Of a DNA stretch of 64,000 nucleotides, positions 62,268-64,000 are shown piece by piece. The DNA lies in contig DATNQF010000099.1 of NCBI GenBank assembly GCA_036702855.1, forward strand, positions 4,744 to 68,743. Direction: 5' to 3'. The stretch's first letter is position 1. Each line of letters begins with the position of its first letter. The translations under genes were made by a program, and so were the position numbers. The DNA comes from JACVSF01 sp036702855. GTDB lineage: Bacteria; Cyanobacteriota; Cyanobacteriia; Phormidesmidales; Phormidesmidaceae. The notes beneath the pieces were generated by a model. The model did not search any database and was not told the origin of the DNA. It saw nothing but the letters and a program-made list of their open reading frames with translations.

Positions 62268-62332
62268 AGATCCTCGGTTTGTGTTCTGGGGATTCACCCC
62301 TGCTAAACTTTGGTCGGTGAGGCAGGGGCTAG
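62268..62332 (-). promoter_or_regulatory. Leader element L3, upstream of the 95-aa gene
   Basis: Coding-strand stem CCCCTGC...GCAGGGG (62298-62304 with 62323-62329) encloses a longer 18-base loop that still contains ACCGACCA. TGAATCCCCAGAACACA and GAGGATCTAAT follow up to ATG 62263. Confidence 0.78.
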
Positions 62333-62372
62333 TTTTTGCCCTCTCTAAGCTGTGGGCTGGCGGCTGAACTGC

Positions 62373-63287
62373 TTAAGCGGCGTTCTCCTCCTCGGTGGAC
62401 ATTCCCGCATTACTTAGGAGATAACGAGCTGCTTTCTGCGCTGATGTCGCTGCTTTTATAAAGGCTTTATTGTCAGACTTCAGAATCTGAATCCAGCTAG
62501 AAAGATAGCTGGCATGGTGTTCTAGTTCACACTTGATAGACAGTTCATTGCAGATGAAAGCTGCACTAATTTCAGCTATTAATTCTTCAAAGGCATAAGC
62601 TTGAGAGCCAAACTTTCCATTAAGAGGACGATTAAGCCTGTCTGCGTGAGCTGTCCAATGGCTTAGCTCATGGGAGAAAGTCGCGTAATAAGTCTCCGCA
62701 TCCCTAAATTCTTCATATCTGGGCATTGTTATCTTGTCTAAGCTGGCAGTGTAACAAGCCACATTGCCGCCGAACTTAACCTTTGCGTTTTGAGCCTGAA
62801 TGAATTTTTCAGCCAGTTCGATTCTCGGTGCTTCATTCTGCTTATTGACGCTAAACTTATCGGTGAAATGGCTGACTTTCCTATCAGAATCACTATCGTC
62901 AATGCAATCAAGGTTAAAAACGTTTAACCATTTGAAAGCGTTAAAGAATTGACGCTGGATTTCTCCAGTTTCCTCATTGGTAATCTCCTTGCTGCTTGTT
63001 CCACCCCAAACTAGCCAAGTAGCTTTGCTCCCCTTTTTGACTTTCCAGCCAAGACTTTTTGCTTGAGTAAACCCAACGAAAAGAGGACTTTGATAGTCGT
63101 TAAGCATGACATCAACAGTGGCTAGGAGAGGGTTAACGCCTCGATAGCTATGACCACTAATAGCGTTCATGTAAGGTGTAGAGTGCCAAGGTTTAAGCCA
63201 AGGAGTTTTGTTCTCTTCCATCAATGTCAGCAACTTATCGGTCAAAAGCTGAAACTTATCAACAGCTTTGGCTTGAGTGCGAGTCAT
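62373..63287 (-). CDS. ardC: ArdC-type antirestriction protein
   Basis: A 304-residue protein. The N-terminal ArdC single-strand DNA-binding domain includes PWLKPWHSTPYMNAISGHSYRG and VNPLLA. The C-terminal zincin-like domain has the HELSH zinc motif at 206-210 and EELIAE at 234-239. ArdC proteins of conjugative elements protect incoming DNA from restriction during entry. Adjacent to ardA, so two antirestriction functions are encoded in series. Confidence 0.88.
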   Translation of the reverse strand: MTRTQAKAVDKFQLLTDKLLTLMEENKTPWLKPWHSTPYMNAISGHSYRGVNPLLATVDVMLNDYQSPLFVGFTQAKSLGWKVKKGSKATWLVWGGTSSKEITNEETGEIQRQFFNAFKWLNVFNLDCIDDSDSDRKVSHFTDKFSVNKQNEAPRIELAEKFIQAQNAKVKFGGNVACYTASLDKITMPRYEEFRDAETYYATFSHELSHWTAHADRLNRPLNGKFGSQAYAFEELIAEISAAFICNELSIKCELEHHASYLSSWIQILKSDNKAFIKAATSAQKAARYLLSNAGMSTEEENAA

Positions 63288-63290
63288 AAT

Positions 63291-63352
63291 TACCTCATTT
63301 TGTGTTCTGGGGATAAACCTGCGTGGTCGGTCGCAGAGGCAGTTTTAAGACT
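63291..63352 (-). promoter_or_regulatory. Leader element L2, upstream of ardC
   Basis: Coding-strand stem CTGCG-ACCGACCA-CGCAG (63319-63336), then GTTTATCCCCAGAACACA and TGAGGTAATT before ATG 63287. GACCTGGGCAAGTC and TAAAAC precede the stem, matching L4. Confidence 0.82.
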
Positions 63353-63375
63353 TGCCCAGGTCATGAGATGCTTAA

Positions 63376-63924
63376 TTACTGGCGGGAATAGACGTGGATG
63401 TTTTCGTATCTCTCCTCAAAAGAGAAGTACTGATTAATAAAGGCATCATTGGCGATCTTTTCCCAATCGATGTATTTATCAAGGGTTGCCCAATCAAAAA
63501 CTCGGATGTCTTCGGCTGATCCGCAGATGCCGCCTTCTTCGCCTAAATGCTCCTCACAGAAGTTGGCTTCTGATGTGAAGCAACCCAAATAGATATCCTC
63601 AAAGTTGTCTATTTGAGCTTCTAAATCGTCTTTGCCAACGTGAGAGATAAAGCCGTTAACAGCGCCTTCCCCGTGTTCAGCAATGAGCTTGCCAACTTGA
63701 GAAATCAACTCAAGATTGTGGCCGCTAAAGCTTGCAAAGTTTTCTGTGTCGTGGATATCCCATTCCTCAACATTTGGAATAGGTGAGCGCTTTAGCATTG
63801 CCCCAATTGCTGCCTGGATGTATTCAGCGTCCTGGTCTGCATCGATCCACTCGCCGTGTAAACGACCGCTGTTGTAAGCAGCCAAGCAAGCAATATAAAT
63901 GCGGGGTGTGGGGTGGGATGACAT
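63376..63924 (-). CDS. ardA: ArdA-type antirestriction DNA mimic
   Basis: A 182-residue, very acidic protein. ArdA proteins mimic bent B-form DNA and block type I restriction enzymes. Family features are PRIYIACLAAYNSGRLHGEW at the start, a central antirestriction region (GAVNGFIS) and the acidic C-terminal FEDIYLGCF block. It is the first visible gene of the minus-strand series and starts with its own leader. Confidence 0.9.
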   Translation of the reverse strand: MSSHPTPRIYIACLAAYNSGRLHGEWIDADQDAEYIQAAIGAMLKRSPIPNVEEWDIHDTENFASFSGHNLELISQVGKLIAEHGEGAVNGFISHVGKDDLEAQIDNFEDIYLGCFTSEANFCEEHLGEEGGICGSAEDIRVFDWATLDKYIDWEKIANDAFINQYFSFEERYENIHVYSRQ

Positions 63925-63929
63925 GGGTT

Positions 63930-63990
63930 AGATCCTCGATTTGTGTTCTGGGAATAACTGCGTGGTCGGTCGCAGGAGCCTTTTAACGCC
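63930..63990 (-). promoter_or_regulatory. Leader element L1, upstream of ardA
   Basis: Coding-strand stem CTGCG-ACCGACCA-CGCAG (63958-63975), then TTATTCCCAGAACACA and GAGGATCTAACCC before ATG 63924. The stem starts 34 bases before the start codon, nearly the same distance as in L2-L4. The window ends just beyond it. Confidence 0.82.
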
Positions 63991-64000
63991 ATGCTCGGGG

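Larger units (their letters stand above)
54118..64000. mobile_element. Integrative element at the 3' end of tRNA-Ser(CGA), left part
   Basis: An integrase gene begins about 120 bases after an intact tRNA-Ser and is followed by genes unlike the flanking chromosome: excisionase-like, KOW, HNH, replication-type, two HTH regulators with operators, UvrD helicase, RecA-fold ATPase, ArdC and ArdA. The left boundary is inferred to be the tRNA 3' end (GTTCGAATCC onward). The matching repeat at the other end is not in the window. No structural phage or conjugation gene is visible, so the type of element is open. Confidence 0.8.

Noticed and set aside
60930..63955. The leader box as DnaA boxes (TTATCCACA)
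   Set aside because: The box reads TTATCCCCA and continues with GAACACA in all copies; it is single per gene leader at fixed distance from starts, which is not how DnaA boxes cluster at origins.
61911..63975. The leader hairpins as plain terminators of plus-strand transcripts
   Set aside because: A T-run does follow each hairpin on the plus strand, so this is not excluded, but no plus-strand genes exist here, and the fixed loop octamer and fixed distance to minus-strand starts are not explained by termination.

Overview
The window is chromosomal DNA of a cyanobacterium. The evidence is a set of genes found mainly in oxygenic phototrophs (psbX, a psb28-2-like gene, ycf66, a ycf19/YggT homologue, bciB-type divinyl reductase, a plastoquinone-type chorismate lyase, DUF2839- and DUF1815-like proteins), together with many copies of the HIP1 octamer GCGATCGC. 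The species cannot be named from the sequence alone.

Positions 1 to about 54,050 look like ordinary core chromosome, mostly single genes or short operons on both strands. Left part: the end of an scpA-like gene, a nucleotide-sugar pyrophosphorylase, purH, a NIF3-family gene, an unusual secreted repeat protein, a SAM hydrolase-family gene, a decayed gene, htpX, and a thiamin block. The thiamin block has a clear TPP riboswitch ahead of a sodium:solute symporter and then thiC, which suggests the symporter imports thiamin or a precursor. Next come a PhyH-type dioxygenase, mltA, a TIGR01777 epimerase, psb28-2-like, an OmpR-type regulator, bciB, a Ser/Thr kinase with a seven-bladed WD40 propeller, a RAYT/Y1-transposase relative that has lost its HUH motif, rimM, an AvtA-like aminotransferase, a ZIP transporter, and a UDP-xylose pair (ugd, uxs). 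Middle part: lepA, a small CcdA-like protein, a GAF histidine kinase, tyrA, a pentapeptide protein, a degenerate DinG-like protein, small cyanobacterial proteins, an alpha/beta hydrolase lacking its nucleophile, FHA, polysaccharide deacetylase, HAD and CDF proteins, chorismate lyase, tRNA-Leu(GAG), accC, yggT, psbX and ycf66. Right part: an EF-G-like paralogue, an Lhr-like DEXH helicase and comEC.

From tRNA-Ser(CGA) at 54055 to the right edge the window holds the left part of an integrative element. A tyrosine integrase lies about 120 bp beyond the tRNA, facing away from it, with a small candidate excisionase converging on it. A long minus-strand series then runs toward the tRNA: ArdA, ArdC, a small protein, a Sak4-like RecA-fold ATPase, a UvrD-type helicase, a small protein, and, beyond a divergent pair of HTH regulators separated by palindromic operators, a zinc-ribbon protein, a winged-helix replication-type protein with internal repeats, an HNH nuclease and a KOW-repeat protein. 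No capsid, relaxase or conjugation gene is visible, so phage, satellite and mobilizable element all remain possible. The far end lies outside the window.

The most interesting signal is in this element. Five of its genes (ardA, ardC, the 95-aa gene, the ATPase, the helicase) share a leader: a short hairpin whose stem changes by compensatory substitutions, in four of five copies with the same loop octamer (ACCGACCA on the coding strand), followed by a conserved box (TTATCCCCAGAACACA-like) and then the ribosome-binding site, all at nearly fixed distance from the start codon. The box core also recurs four times inside the HNH and KOW genes. I do not recognise this as a described motif. It could be an RNA control element, an element-wide operator, or a folded single-strand promoter used on entry.
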